Shown here: positions 43,533 to 53,090 of the stretch, piece by piece
Numbering within the stretch: position 1 is the stretch's first letter
Layout: each line of letters starts with the position of its first letter
Assembly: GCF_002968285.2 (NCBI RefSeq)
Contig: NZ_CP134400.1
Location: 5,208,001-5,272,000 of the forward strand
Reading direction: 5' to 3'
Length of the DNA stretch: 64,000 nt
Source: Mycobacterium sp. ITM-2016-00318
GTDB lineage: Bacteria > Actinomycetota > Actinomycetes > Mycobacteriales > Mycobacteriaceae
The notes under the pieces: model-generated
The model's input: only the letters and a program-made list of their open reading frames with translations
What the model was told of the DNA's origin: nothing
Databases searched by the model: none
Position numbers and translations under genes: made by a program

Positions 43533-44861
43533 GTGACGGTGGCAGACCCGGATCAGCCCGACGACTCGATGCGGGGTTCCGTCCAGATCTGCCTGACCGC
43601 GGTCGTTGCCGGCGTGCTCATCGGCTTCGTCGGCGGCGCATTTCGCTGGTGTCTGCAGAAAGCCGACGAATTCCGCGTCGATTTCGTCGACTGGGCCCAC
43701 CAGCTGCCGGGCCCCGGCTGGCTCGTGCCGATGGCCGCCGCCGCGGCGGGAGCCACGCTGGCCGCGCTGGTCGTGCGGTGGGAGCCACTGGCCGCGGGCA
43801 GCGGCATCCAACACGTCGAGGCGGCCTTTCTCGGAGAGACCCGGCCTCCGCTGATTCGGGTGGTTCCGGCGAAGTTCGTCGGCGGCGTGTTGAGCATGGG
43901 ATCGGGACTCGTGCTGGGCCGTGAGGGACCGACGGTCCACATGGGCGCGGCGATCGGAGCCGAAGCGGCGCGGCGTGCCCGGCTACCCGATTCCGAAGTC
44001 AGGATGATGCAGACGGCGTTGGGCGGCGCCGGGCTCGCCGTCGCGTTCAACGCGCCGATCGGCGGCGTGCTCTTCACGCTCGAGGAGGTGACGAAGTCCT
44101 TCCGGCTGAAAACGGTTCTCGCGACACTGTTTTCGGCGGCGGCGGGGGTTGCGTGCTCCCGGCTCATCCTCGGCAATCATGCCGACTTCCATGTCGAGCC
44201 CCTTGGCGCCCCTGCGCTGTCGTGGCTACCGCTGTTTGTCGTATTCGGATTGCTGACCGGATGTGTGGGCGCAGGCTACAACAGGTTGGTGCTGTGGTTC
44301 CTCGACCACGTCGCAGCGATCCGGCGGGTTCCCAGCCTCGCAAAGGCGGCCGTCATCGGCGCCGTCATCGGCCTCGCGATGTTCATCTACCCCCTGTCGG
44401 TCGGCGGCGGCGAGGACCTCACACAGCGCATCCTCGGCGGACAGCACATCGTCCTCACCGTCGTGATCGGCATTCTCGCGGTGCGGTTCGTCGCGGGCCC
44501 CCTCTCGTATTCGGCCGCGGTGCCCGGCGGGCTTTTCGCACCGCTGCTGGCCGTCGGCGCGCTGTGGGGACTGCTGTTCGCCGGATGCTTCGACGCCGGG
44601 TGGCCCGGCGACGCAACACAGTTGGCGATTCCCATGGCACTTGTCGGGATGGCTGCCTTCTTCGCGGCCACCGTACGCGCGCCGGTTACCGGAATGGTCG
44701 TCGTCACCGAGATGACGGCCACCACGGCCACACTCGTGCCGATGATGGCCGCCACCGCGGCTGCTGTGCTCGCCGCGTACATGATGGGCTCGCCGCCGAT
44801 CTACGACAGTTTGCGCGAGCGAATGGGAGACGAAGAATCCATCGAGCGCCGCGGCCGATAG
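43533..44861 (+). CDS. ClC family chloride channel/transporter
   Basis: This 442-residue protein has the ClC signatures GSGIQHVEAAF, GREGPTVHMGAAIG (with the gating Glu), AFNAPIGGVLFTLEEV and GGLFAPLLAVGAL across many hydrophobic helices. The start is set at GTG 43533, before ADPDQPDDSMRG; the longer ORF would run through the copper operator. M. tuberculosis Rv0143c is the likely counterpart. ClC proteins exchange chloride for protons or conduct chloride. Confidence 0.92.
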   Translation: MTVADPDQPDDSMRGSVQICLTAVVAGVLIGFVGGAFRWCLQKADEFRVDFVDWAHQLPGPGWLVPMAAAAAGATLAALVVRWEPLAAGSGIQHVEAAFLGETRPPLIRVVPAKFVGGVLSMGSGLVLGREGPTVHMGAAIGAEAARRARLPDSEVRMMQTALGGAGLAVAFNAPIGGVLFTLEEVTKSFRLKTVLATLFSAAAGVACSRLILGNHADFHVEPLGAPALSWLPLFVVFGLLTGCVGAGYNRLVLWFLDHVAAIRRVPSLAKAAVIGAVIGLAMFIYPLSVGGGEDLTQRILGGQHIVLTVVIGILAVRFVAGPLSYSAAVPGGLFAPLLAVGALWGLLFAGCFDAGWPGDATQLAIPMALVGMAAFFAATVRAPVTGMVVVTEMTATTATLVPMMAATAAAVLAAYMMGSPPIYDSLRERMGDEESIERRGR

Positions 44862-44896
44862 CCGGTCGGCGGGTGACGCTCCGAAGAATGCCGGTA

Positions 44897-45454
44897 CTAC
44901 TTGACCGGCGCCTTCTTCTTGGCCCGGCTGGCGGCGGCCTTCTCGGTCTTGGCACCGTCATTGGCGAGTTGGCCGCCCGCATTCTCGAGATGGGCGCGCA
45001 CGAACCACTGGAACTTCTCCAACTCGGCGGAATGGGAGATCAGCATGTCCTCGGTGATCGGGTCGAGGTCTCCGACCCGCTCGATGGACTTGCGTGTGTC
45101 CTCGATGACGCCGGTGTAGACGAGATCGAGTGCGGCCAAATGGGCCTGCGCCGTGTCCCGTTCGACCGAATAGTCATCCCAGGTGCGGTCGTTGATGATG
45201 GCACCTGGCGTGCCGAGCGGTGACTTGCCGAGCGTCGCGATCCGCTCGGCTACCTCGTCGGCGTATCCGCGGACGAGCTCGACCTGCGGATCGATCATCT
45301 CGTGCACGCCGATGAAGTTCGGGCCGACCACGTTCCAGTGCACGTGTTTGAGGGTGAGGTGCAGATCGTTGTACCGGCTGAGTGCCTTCTGCAGCAGGTC
45401 GGCCACCTCGCTGCTCTGCTTCTCCGACAAACCGGGAACGGTGAACTGAGTCAT
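44897..45454 (-). CDS. dps: DNA-binding protein from starved cells (Dps)
   Basis: This 185-residue ferritin-like protein has the intersubunit ferroxidase segment HVHWNVVGPNFIGVHEMIDPQVELVRGYADEVAERI, almost identical to M. smegmatis Dps1. The C-terminal tail is Lys/Ala-rich (EKAAASRAKKKAPVK), the part that binds DNA. The 12-mer stores iron and protects DNA from peroxide. A hairpin-forming GGCTCGACTACCCGAGCC (45487-45504) lies upstream and contains, on the coding strand, a GGGTAG that could be a SigF -10. Confidence 0.95.
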   Translation of the reverse strand: MTQFTVPGLSEKQSSEVADLLQKALSRYNDLHLTLKHVHWNVVGPNFIGVHEMIDPQVELVRGYADEVAERIATLGKSPLGTPGAIINDRTWDDYSVERDTAQAHLAALDLVYTGVIEDTRKSIERVGDLDPITEDMLISHSAELEKFQWFVRAHLENAGGQLANDGAKTEKAAASRAKKKAPVK

Positions 45455-45534
45455 CGCAAGCTCCTTCGCACATGATGAACCATCGAGGCTCGACTACCCG
45501 AGCCTGCTACGCGGTAATCACGCCGCGTGGCACG

Positions 45535-46455
45535 TCACAAATCGGCCAGATTCGGAATGGCCATCCTTGCGCCGAACCGCGGGTTGCGCGCCAGCCCGCT
45601 GACCTCGAGCAGCCGCACCGCGCGGTGGCGGTGAGGCCGCAGCGGAGCGAGGAGCTCGACCATCGCGTCGTCGTCGATGCGGTGACCGAGCAGGCTGCAC
45701 CCGACAACGTTCGACAGGTGATAGTCGCCGATCGACAGCGCATCGGCGTCGCCGAACGCCCGCTGCGCCGTCTCGGCCGCCGTCCAGATCCCGACGCCGG
45801 GCAGCGACGTCAGTGCGGTCCTCGCCTGCTCGGCGGGGTGGGAAACCAGCCGCTCCAGCGAGTCGGCCCGCTGCGCGCATCCGACGACCGTTCTGGCCCG
45901 GCCCGGATCGACGTTGGCGAGATGAAACTCCCAGGAGGGGATCCGGCGCCACACGTCGGCGGTCGGCGGGACGCGCATCCGCGCGGGCGCGGGCCCCGGC
46001 GCAGGCGATCCGAACTTGGTGACCAGCCGCTGCCAGGCCCGGAAGGCGTCCTTGCCTGCGACGCGTTGCTCGATGACGGCGGGGATCAGTGCTTCAAGCA
46101 CCCTGCCGGTTCGACCGAGCCGGAGGTGTGGCACTCGCCGATGCGCCTTCGCGATCGTCGGCTCCTGCGGCGCGAACCCGCTGGAGTCGTCGTCGGCTCC
46201 TATCAGTGCCGCGAAGCCGTCGGCGAATTCCGCTGCGCCGTCGCCCCACATCTCACATCCGATGACACGGGGGCCTGCGCGGCTGATGCGTGCGGTCACC
46301 GGACCCGTGCGCATCAGGCTGGTGCGCCAGACGGCGCCATCGTCCGCGGTCAGGTAACACGGATCTCCGCCGCCGCGGCGCAGCGGCGACAGCGTGAACG
46401 CGGGACTGACCGGTCCCGCAAACTCCACGCTGGCTTCGATGGATTGCTCAATCAT
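45535..46455 (-). CDS. DNA-3-methyladenine glycosylase family protein (HhH-GPD)
   Basis: This 306-residue protein has an N-terminal beta domain and a C-terminal helical HhH-GPD domain with LTSLPGVGIWTAAETAQRAFGDADALSIGDYHL. That includes the hairpin GVG and the catalytic Asp in SIGDYHL, as in AlkA. Such enzymes excise alkylated bases. The ATG at 46455 was chosen over a longer ORF that runs into the crt promoter. It diverges from the carotenoid operon. Confidence 0.85.
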   Translation of the reverse strand: MIEQSIEASVEFAGPVSPAFTLSPLRRGGGDPCYLTADDGAVWRTSLMRTGPVTARISRAGPRVIGCEMWGDGAAEFADGFAALIGADDDSSGFAPQEPTIAKAHRRVPHLRLGRTGRVLEALIPAVIEQRVAGKDAFRAWQRLVTKFGSPAPGPAPARMRVPPTADVWRRIPSWEFHLANVDPGRARTVVGCAQRADSLERLVSHPAEQARTALTSLPGVGIWTAAETAQRAFGDADALSIGDYHLSNVVGCSLLGHRIDDDAMVELLAPLRPHRHRAVRLLEVSGLARNPRFGARMAIPNLADL

Positions 46456-46482
46456 TGATGACGTAATAGTGACATCCAGTCC

Positions 46483-46508
46483 GGTTCGGTTCTCTCGGCT
46501 GGGGGTAT
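46483..46508 (+). promoter_or_regulatory. SigF-type promoter of the carotenoid operon
   Basis: GGTTC (46483-46487), 15 bases, then GGGTAT (46503-46508) fits the mycobacterial SigF consensus (GGTTT-N15-17-GGGTAT type). It lies 36-60 bases ahead of the first crt gene. Carotenoid genes of M. smegmatis are known to depend on SigF, which supports the call. Confidence 0.72.
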
Positions 46509-46543
46509 GACGAGAACGCAAATAGGCTGGCGACACGCCGCCG

Positions 46544-47722
46544 GTGGGTCTGGAAAGGGGATTTGGTTTGCGCGTCGACGGACGACTGTTCGCCCCTGCG
46601 CTTCACCCCGCGCCGACGAGGACCTCGCAGGACGAGGAGTTTCTTGCTCCTCGCGTGCGCGGCGGTCAGTTCGAGATCTGGCGGAGCAACGTCCGCGAGG
46701 CGGTGCTCGACTCCGTCGATGAGTTCGTCGCCGATCGGTGCGCGGTCGACCTGCGCGGAGCAGGCGTCGACGTGGCGGCCGATGTGCTGGTCGGATTCGT
46801 CGGCGGCGGCAAGTGCCTGCGCTCGACGTTCATGTTCCTCGGCTGGCTGTGCGGCGCAGAAGCATCGCACGCCGCCCTGCACGCCGCAGCGAGCCTCGAG
46901 CTCCTGCACGCCTTCGCGCTGCTGCAGGACGACGTCATGGACGGCTCGCCGCTGCGCCGCGGCAGGGAATCGGCCCACGTCCAGTTCGCCGCCTGGCACC
47001 GCGGCCGGGGGTTGTCCGGCTCGGCGGAGCGGTTCGGCGAGTCCGCGGCCGTGCTGCTCGGCGACTTGTGCCTGGTCTGGGCCGAACAGATGCTTCGCAA
47101 CAGCGGTCTCGACCACAGCGCGCTGAGCAGGGCATGGCCGCGTTACGACGCGATGCGCAGCGAATTGGCCGTCGGACAATTCGCCGACCTGGTCAATGAC
47201 GTCGGTGGCCTCCCTACTCTGGATCAGGTGCTAGAGGTGGCACGACGGAAGTCGGGCAATTACACGGTGCGCCGCCCGTTGGAGATCGGCGCGGCGATGG
47301 CGGGTTGCGGCGATTTCGCGCTGACCCGGCTCGGCCGCTACGGCGATGCCGTCGGCGAGGCCTTCCAGCTGCGCGATGACCTGCTCGGCATCTTCGGCTC
47401 CCCCGAGGTCACCGGCAAGCCCGTCGGTGCCGACCTGGCCGAACACAAGGCCACCAGCGTCGTCGTCGCCGCGCACCACATGGCCGACCCGTGCCTGCGC
47501 AGTGAACTCGACGAGCTGATGAGCACCCCCGCCCTCGACGAGGTGGACGTCGACCGCGGGCGCTCGCTGATCGCCGCCACCGGCGCGGTCGAGCGGATCG
47601 AGAAGATGATCGCCGACCGGCTGCTTTGCGCATCCCAGGCGATCGACCACAGCCGACTCGACGATGCGGTGCGGTCCGCGCTGCTGCACATGGCGTCGGC
47701 GTGCACCCAGCGGGCGGCGTGA
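46544..47722 (+). CDS. crtE: Geranylgeranyl pyrophosphate synthase
   Basis: This polyprenyl synthase of about 392 residues has the first Asp-rich motif LQDDVMDGS (DDxxD) and the second region FQLRDDLLGIFG with GKPVGADL, as in mycobacterial IdsA-type enzymes. It makes the C20 diphosphate for carotenoids. ATG 46544 is the longest start; TTG 46568 has a better-placed AAAGGGGA upstream and is a real alternative. Residues 30-45 contain FLAPRVRGG, encoded by a copy of the dispersed repeat core. First gene of a tightly coupled operon. Confidence 0.93.
   Translation: MGLERGFGLRVDGRLFAPALHPAPTRTSQDEEFLAPRVRGGQFEIWRSNVREAVLDSVDEFVADRCAVDLRGAGVDVAADVLVGFVGGGKCLRSTFMFLGWLCGAEASHAALHAAASLELLHAFALLQDDVMDGSPLRRGRESAHVQFAAWHRGRGLSGSAERFGESAAVLLGDLCLVWAEQMLRNSGLDHSALSRAWPRYDAMRSELAVGQFADLVNDVGGLPTLDQVLEVARRKSGNYTVRRPLEIGAAMAGCGDFALTRLGRYGDAVGEAFQLRDDLLGIFGSPEVTGKPVGADLAEHKATSVVVAAHHMADPCLRSELDELMSTPALDEVDVDRGRSLIAATGAVERIEKMIADRLLCASQAIDHSRLDDAVRSALLHMASACTQRAA
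46640..46662. repeat. Single in-frame copy of the dispersed repeat core
   Basis: TTCTTGCTCCTCGCGTGCGC followed by GGC lies inside crtE near its 5' end. The inner GCTCCTCGCGTGCGCGG differs at one base from the core in the gltB duplication, and the first 16 bases equal the unit repeated three times at the end of the SnoaL gene. It encodes FLAPRVRG in a poorly conserved N-terminal region. Confidence 0.6.
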
Positions 47723-49233
47723 TGCGAACCATCAGCGGACGAACCGACCACGTCGTGGTCGTCGGTGCGGGCCTCGCCGGCCTGGCGGCGGCACTGCATC
47801 TGGCCGGCCGCGGTCGCGCCGTCACCGTCGTGGAGCGCGGTGATGTCCCCGGCGGACGCGTCGGGCGGCTCGACATCGACGGCTACCGGCTCGACACCGG
47901 TCCGACGGTGCTCACCATGACGGACCTGATCGACGAAACCTTCGCAGCGGTAGGCGAATCCACCGCCGACCGCGTTGAGCTGGAGAGCATCGACCCCGCC
48001 TACCGCGCGCTGTTCTCCGACGGCAGCTCGCTGGACGTGCACGCCGATCGCGACGCGATGGCCGCCGAGGTCGAGCGGCTCGCCGGGCCGCAGCAGGCGC
48101 AGGGCTATCTACGGCTGCGGGATTGGCTGACGCGGTTGTACGAGGTCGAGTTCGACGGCTTCATCGCCTCGAACTTCGATTCCCCGCTGTCGTTGCTGAC
48201 CCCTTCGCTGGCCCGGCTGACCGCACTCGGCGGATTTCGCCGGTGGGACCGGGTGGTGAAACGGTTCATCACCGATCCGCGACTGCACCGCATCTTCACC
48301 TTCCAGGCGCTCTACGCGGGCGTCCCACCCCAGCGTGCGCTCGCCGTCTACGCCGTCATCGCCTACATGGACACGATCGCAGGCGTGTACTTCCCGCGCG
48401 GCGGTATGCGTGCGTTGCCCGACGGGCTGGCGGCCGCCGCCGCGGATGCCGGTGTCGAATTCCGTTACGGCGCAACGGTCACGGCGCTGGGGCGCAGCGA
48501 AGGCCGAGTCCGCGCGGTGCACACCGACACCGAGGAACGCATCGCCGCCGACGCCGTGGTGCTGACCACGGAACTGCCCGACACCTACCGGCTACTGGGC
48601 CGCACGCCCCGCAGACTCGTGCCGCTGCGGCCGTCGCCGTCGGCGGTCGTCGCGCATATCGCATGCCGCTCGGCGGACAAGGCGCTGCCACACCACCACA
48701 TCCTTTTCGGTGACACGTGGGAGCAGACCTTCCGCGAGATCATCGACGACGGTGTCGTGATGAGCGATCCGTCCCTGCTCGTGACCAGGCCGACGGCGGG
48801 CGATCCGGGCCTTGCGCCGCCCGGGCGCGAGCTGCTCTACGTGCTTGCGCCTGCGCCGAACCTGGCCAGCGGGACCGTCGACTGGGATGCCGTCGGGCCC
48901 TCATATGCCGAGGGCATGATGGCCGCCGTCGCCGACCGGCTGCCGCAGTTCGGTGTCGACGCCGAGCTGCTGCACGTGGTGAACCCGGCCGACTGGGCCA
49001 GGCAGGGCATGGTGGCCGGCACGCCGTTCGCCCTCGCCCACACCTTCGGCCAGACGGGTCCGTTCCGTCCGGCCAACATCGTCCGCGGCATCGACAACGT
49101 CGTACTGGCCGGCTCGTCGACCGTGCCGGGCGTCGGAGTTCCGACCGCACTGCTGTCGGGGCGGCTCGCAGCCGACCGGGTCACCGGAGCCGTCACCCGG
49201 CGGATCGTTACACGCATCGGGGGGCACACATGA
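47722..49233 (+). CDS. crtI: Phytoene desaturase
   Basis: This 503-residue FAD enzyme has the N-terminal dinucleotide fold VVVVGAGLAGLAAALHLAGRG, the CrtI-type GGRVGRLDIDGYRLDTGPTVL, and the C-terminal signature IDNVVLAGSSTVPGVGVPTALLSGRLAADR. It dehydrogenates phytoene stepwise to lycopene. The ATG shares one base with the crtE stop. The longer frame extends into crtE and was not used. Confidence 0.95.
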   Translation: MRTISGRTDHVVVVGAGLAGLAAALHLAGRGRAVTVVERGDVPGGRVGRLDIDGYRLDTGPTVLTMTDLIDETFAAVGESTADRVELESIDPAYRALFSDGSSLDVHADRDAMAAEVERLAGPQQAQGYLRLRDWLTRLYEVEFDGFIASNFDSPLSLLTPSLARLTALGGFRRWDRVVKRFITDPRLHRIFTFQALYAGVPPQRALAVYAVIAYMDTIAGVYFPRGGMRALPDGLAAAAADAGVEFRYGATVTALGRSEGRVRAVHTDTEERIAADAVVLTTELPDTYRLLGRTPRRLVPLRPSPSAVVAHIACRSADKALPHHHILFGDTWEQTFREIIDDGVVMSDPSLLVTRPTAGDPGLAPPGRELLYVLAPAPNLASGTVDWDAVGPSYAEGMMAAVADRLPQFGVDAELLHVVNPADWARQGMVAGTPFALAHTFGQTGPFRPANIVRGIDNVVLAGSSTVPGVGVPTALLSGRLAADRVTGAVTRRIVTRIGGHT

Positions 49234-50174
49234 TTCGCTCCGAGTTGGACGCCGCAGGCGTGACGGACCCGAACCTGCGCGAGGCGTACGAGCACTGCCG
49301 GATGCTCAACGCCGAGCACGGCAAGACGTTCTTCCTCGCGACCCGGTTGTTGGCGCCCGAGCAACGCCCAGCGGTGCACGCGCTTTACGGGTTCGCCCGC
49401 CGCGCCGACGACATCCTCGACGATCTGGAGGACAGCGCGAGCACGGCTGAGCGGGCCGAGAGGCTCCAGCTGTTGTCCACGCAGTTGTTCAATCGTCTTG
49501 TCCAGAACCAGGATTCGGGTGACGATCCGACTCTGCGGGCCGTCGTGCACACCGCGCGGCGCTACGACATCCCGTGGGAAACGTTCGACGACTTCCTCGC
49601 GTCGATGCGGATGGACCTGACAGTCACGGACTATCCCGACCGCAAGACCCTCGAGCGCTACATGCACGGCTCCGCCGAGGTGATCGGGTTGCAGATGCTT
49701 CCTGTGCTGGGCACCGTGGGTCCCCGCGAGGAGGCCGCGCCGTATGCCGCCGCGCTGGGAAAGGCGTTTCAGCTGACCAACTTCCTGCGCGACGTGGACG
49801 AGGATCTGCAGCGCGGACGGGTGTATCTGCCTGCCGACGAGCTGGCGGCCTACCGCGTCGACCGCGACATGCTGGCGTGGTGTCACGCGAACAGGCGCAC
49901 CGACGCGCGGGTCCGGCGCGCGCTCACCGAACAGCACGCCGCCACCCGGCGCGTCTACGAAACCGCCCGCAAGGGGATCGCGATGCTCGATCCGCGGTCG
50001 CAGCCGTGCGTATCGGCCGCCTACACGCTCTACTCCGAGATCTTGGATCGCATCGAGAGCATCGACTTCGCCATCTTCAACCAGCGTGCGACCGTCGGCA
50101 CCGGCAGGCGGCTGCAGGTCGCCGGCCTCGGCCTGCTGCGCGCCTGGCGTGCGCGGTTGTCGAACGGTGGGTAA
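49230..50174 (+). CDS. crtB: Phytoene synthase
   Basis: This 314-residue squalene/phytoene synthase has FFLATRLL, YGFARRADDILDD (first Asp-rich motif), VIGLQMLPVLG and LTNFLRDVDEDLQRGRVYLP (second Asp-rich motif and signature). It condenses two GGPP into phytoene. The ATG overlaps the crtI stop by 4 bases, so translation is coupled. Confidence 0.95.
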   Translation: MIRSELDAAGVTDPNLREAYEHCRMLNAEHGKTFFLATRLLAPEQRPAVHALYGFARRADDILDDLEDSASTAERAERLQLLSTQLFNRLVQNQDSGDDPTLRAVVHTARRYDIPWETFDDFLASMRMDLTVTDYPDRKTLERYMHGSAEVIGLQMLPVLGTVGPREEAAPYAAALGKAFQLTNFLRDVDEDLQRGRVYLPADELAAYRVDRDMLAWCHANRRTDARVRRALTEQHAATRRVYETARKGIAMLDPRSQPCVSAAYTLYSEILDRIESIDFAIFNQRATVGTGRRLQVAGLGLLRAWRARLSNGG

Positions 50175-50183
50175 GAACAAGCC

Positions 50184-50531
50184 ATGGACCGCTGGCAGTA
50201 TCTGATCGTGCTCGGCGCCTGTCTGGTGATCACCGCGCCGCTGGAGATCCTCGGGGAGGGTGTGTACCGGCAGGCCCGCCGGGCGGCGTTCGCGGTGCTG
50301 CCCGTCGCCGCGGTGTTCGTGGTGTGGGATGCGGTGGCCATCGCCGCACACATCTGGACGTACAACCCGCGCTACGTCACCGGCATCGAACTGCCCGCCG
50401 ACATCCCGATCGAGGAGCTGCTGTTCTTCATCGTGATTCCGCTGTGCGGGCTGTTCACCTACAACGCCGTCGACACGATCCTGACGTACCTGAAAAAGAG
50501 GCGCCGCGCCCGAGCGGAGCAGTCGACGTGA
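50184..50531 (+). CDS. crtYc: Lycopene cyclase subunit, CrtYc
   Basis: This 115-residue membrane protein has three hydrophobic helices and the lycopene cyclase domain motif PIEELLFFIVIPLCGLFTYN. Together with CrtYd it forms the heterodimeric beta-cyclase found in Gram-positive bacteria. It starts 9 bases after crtB and overlaps crtYd. Confidence 0.92.
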   Translation: MDRWQYLIVLGACLVITAPLEILGEGVYRQARRAAFAVLPVAAVFVVWDAVAIAAHIWTYNPRYVTGIELPADIPIEELLFFIVIPLCGLFTYNAVDTILTYLKKRRRARAEQST

Positions 50532-50860
50532 CCGGCCTCGGTTACACGATGCCCGCCGTGATCGCCGTGATCGCCGTCTGCGCGTTGGAGTTCGGCGTGT
50601 TGCGTACCGGGCTTTTTCGCAGGCCCGCGTACTGGATCTCGATGGTCATCGTGTTCGGGTTCCAGATACCCGTGGACGGTTGGCTCACGAAACTGTCCGC
50701 GCCGATCGTCATCTACGACGACAGCCACACCAGCGGCATCCGGTTCCCCTTCGACATCCCCGTCGAGGACTTCCTCTTCGGGTTCGCGCTCGTGACCGCC
50801 GTGCTCCTGCTCTGGGAACGCCAGCGGCTGCGCGGCCGCAGAACCGAGGGAGCGCAATGA
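50528..50860 (+). CDS. crtYd: Lycopene cyclase subunit, CrtYd
   Basis: This 110-residue partner of CrtYc has hydrophobic helices and the domain motif FPFDIPVEDFLFGFALVTAVLLLWE, with the PxE pair that also marks CrtYc. It starts with GTG inside the crtYc stop (GTGA) and ends inside the start of the methyltransferase gene. The product of the pair is beta-carotene. Confidence 0.92.
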   Translation: MTGLGYTMPAVIAVIAVCALEFGVLRTGLFRRPAYWISMVIVFGFQIPVDGWLTKLSAPIVIYDDSHTSGIRFPFDIPVEDFLFGFALVTAVLLLWERQRLRGRRTEGAQ

Positions 50861-51567
50861 CCGACGAGAAGCACGCAGTTCCGGCCGCGTTCGACGCGGG
50901 CGCGTCTGCCTACGACGGCCTCGTCGACGCCAACCCCGGCTATCACCGGCACCTGCGGATGTCGGCCGACCGGATGCGGCTCGTCAACGGCGGCAAGGGT
51001 CTGCGGCTGCTCGACGCCGGCTGCGGAACCGGCGCGTCGACCGCCGCACTGTTGTCGGTCGCCCCGCAGGCCGAGATCGTCGCCGTCGACGCATCGTCGG
51101 GCATGCTGGCCGAGGCGGCGGCCAAACGCTGGCCCGCAACCGTGCGGTTCGTGCACAGCCGCATCGAGGACATCGCGACGGCAGGCGTCGAGGGCCCGTT
51201 CGACGGCATCTTCGCGGCGTACCTGTTGCGGAACCTCTCCGACCCGGACGCGCAACTGCGCGAGTTCCGTTCGCTTCTACGGCCAGGCGCTACGCTCGCG
51301 GTGCACGAGTACTCGGTTCGCGACTCGCGGATCGCGGCGCTGACGTGGAACGCTGTATGCGCGGCCATCATCATCCCGATGGGCAAGCTGCGCAGCGGAG
51401 ACGCCGGTCTCTACCGGTATCTGAGGCGCAGCGTCAACCAGTTCGACGGGGCGGAGGATTTCCGTAAGCGGTTGCGCAACAACGGCTTTGTCAACGCCCG
51501 CAGCGAGACGGTGCCGGGCTGGCAGCGCAACATCGTGCATACCTTCCTCGCGGAAGCGCCGCAGTGA
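50857..51567 (+). CDS. SAM-dependent class I methyltransferase of the crt operon
   Basis: This 236-residue methyltransferase has the SAM motif LRLLDAGCGTGASTAALL, VDASSGMLAEAA and a UbiE/MenG-like FRSLLRPGATLAVHEYS. Its start overlaps crtYd (ATGA) and its stop overlaps crtU, so it is a fixed member of the operon. Isorenieratene synthesis itself needs only CrtU for methyl shifts, so this enzyme may modify the carotenoid or a quinone; the substrate is unknown. A similar gene occurs in other mycobacterial crt clusters. Confidence 0.88.
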   Translation: MTDEKHAVPAAFDAGASAYDGLVDANPGYHRHLRMSADRMRLVNGGKGLRLLDAGCGTGASTAALLSVAPQAEIVAVDASSGMLAEAAAKRWPATVRFVHSRIEDIATAGVEGPFDGIFAAYLLRNLSDPDAQLREFRSLLRPGATLAVHEYSVRDSRIAALTWNAVCAAIIIPMGKLRSGDAGLYRYLRRSVNQFDGAEDFRKRLRNNGFVNARSETVPGWQRNIVHTFLAEAPQ

Positions 51568-53090
51568 CCGATCCGCGTCGCGCCACCCACCCGGCATCCG
51601 CCGGTTTGGCGAATGCGGCCGCACTGGCGAGCACGCCGCGCGTCGTCGTGGTTGGCGGCGGCATCGCGGGCCTGGCCGCGGCAACGGGCCTGGTCGAGCG
51701 CGGAGTCGCCGTCGACGTCGTCGAGCGCGAAAGCTACCTGGGCGGCCGCGTCGGCGGCTGGACTGAGACGGCCCGCGACGGCACCGCCCTTGCGATGAAC
51801 CGCGGTTTCCACGCGTTCTTCCGTCAGTACTACAACCTGCGGGACATGTTGCGGCGCATCGATTCCGAGCTGCCCATGCTCACCGCCGTCGAGGATTATC
51901 CGCTGGTCGACGGACAGGGCAGGCGCGACACATTCCGCGGACTGCCGCAGACCCCGCCGCTCAACGCACTGGCCTTCGCCCTGCGCAGCCCCACGTTCCG
52001 CCTGCGCGACCTTGCCCGGCTCAACGCCAGGGCCGCCGCACCGTTGGCCGCGGTGTCGGTGCCCGACATCTACCAGCGGCTGGACCACCTCGACGCCGAC
52101 GCCTTCCTGCGTGACATCAATTTCCCTTCAGCCGCAAGACATCTGGCGTTCGAGGTGTTCTCCCGCAGCTTCTTCGCCGAGCCGGGCGCGTTGTCGGCGG
52201 CCGAGCTGGCCACCATGTTCCACATCTACTTCCTCGGTTCAAGCGAAGGCCTGATCTTCGATGTGGCGAACGCCAACTTCGACGTCGCGCTGTGGAACCC
52301 GCTGCGCCGGTATCTGGAGTCGCATGGGGCACGGTTCCACACCGGCGTGTCGGTGACGGCGTTGTCGACCGACCCGCGACTTCGGGTGCGCACCGACTCC
52401 GGCGTCGACTTCGACTGTGACGGCGTGGTACTGGCCACCGACGTGGCGGGCCTGCAACACATCGTCGACGGCTCCCCTTCGCTCGGCGACGACGGCTGGC
52501 GGGCGCGGGTGGCGGCCATGGGCAGCGCACCGCCGTTCGTGGTGCAGCGGCTGTGGCTGGAGCAGCCGGTTTCGGAAGACCGCGCGCCGTTCCTCGGCAC
52601 GGGCGGGCGGCCGCCGCTGGACAATGTCAGCGTGCTCGAACGCTACGAACGCGAGGCGACGAAGTGGTCGGCCGCCACCGGCGGGTCGGTGGTCGAACTG
52701 CACTCCTACGCGGTGACGGGCCCGCAGGACGACCTCGGCGACCGCATGCTCGCGCGCCTGCACGAGCTGTATCCAGAAGTGCGGGACGCGAACATCGTTC
52801 ACCAGCGCGTGCTGTGCCGCAGCGACTGCCCGCGCTTCGCTCCTGGGGACCATGCCGCGCGGCCGACGGTGGCCACCCCGCATCCGGCGGTGAAGCTCGC
52901 CGGTGACGGCATCCGCATCGACCTGCCGGTGGCGCTGATGGAGCGGGCTGCGACGACGGGCTGGACGGCCGCCAACGGGCTGCTGGCCCACTACGGGTTG
53001 GCGGGGCACCCACTGCACACCGTTCCTGTTGCGGGCCGTTCGGCTGCGCTGCGGCGGCTCGCGCGGCGGGAGAGGCAGCCGGTGCGATGA
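51564..53090 (+). CDS. crtU: Beta-carotene desaturase/methyltransferase (isorenieratene synthase)
   Basis: This 508-residue FAD enzyme has VVVVGGGIAGLAAATGLVERG and ESYLGGRVGGWTE at the N-terminus and a C-terminal GIRIDLPVALMERAATTGWTAANGLL. The segment NRGFHAFFRQYYNLRDMLRRID is characteristic of CrtU. It turns the beta-ionone rings of beta-carotene into aromatic phi rings, moving a methyl group within each ring. GTG start coupled to the methyltransferase stop. Confidence 0.93.
   Translation: MTDPRRATHPASAGLANAAALASTPRVVVVGGGIAGLAAATGLVERGVAVDVVERESYLGGRVGGWTETARDGTALAMNRGFHAFFRQYYNLRDMLRRIDSELPMLTAVEDYPLVDGQGRRDTFRGLPQTPPLNALAFALRSPTFRLRDLARLNARAAAPLAAVSVPDIYQRLDHLDADAFLRDINFPSAARHLAFEVFSRSFFAEPGALSAAELATMFHIYFLGSSEGLIFDVANANFDVALWNPLRRYLESHGARFHTGVSVTALSTDPRLRVRTDSGVDFDCDGVVLATDVAGLQHIVDGSPSLGDDGWRARVAAMGSAPPFVVQRLWLEQPVSEDRAPFLGTGGRPPLDNVSVLERYEREATKWSAATGGSVVELHSYAVTGPQDDLGDRMLARLHELYPEVRDANIVHQRVLCRSDCPRFAPGDHAARPTVATPHPAVKLAGDGIRIDLPVALMERAATTGWTAANGLLAHYGLAGHPLHTVPVAGRSAALRRLARRERQPVR

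Noticed and set aside
46544..46700. Signal peptide or targeting sequence at the crtE N-terminus
   Set aside because: The extra N-terminal residues are not hydrophobic enough and coincide with the dispersed repeat core.
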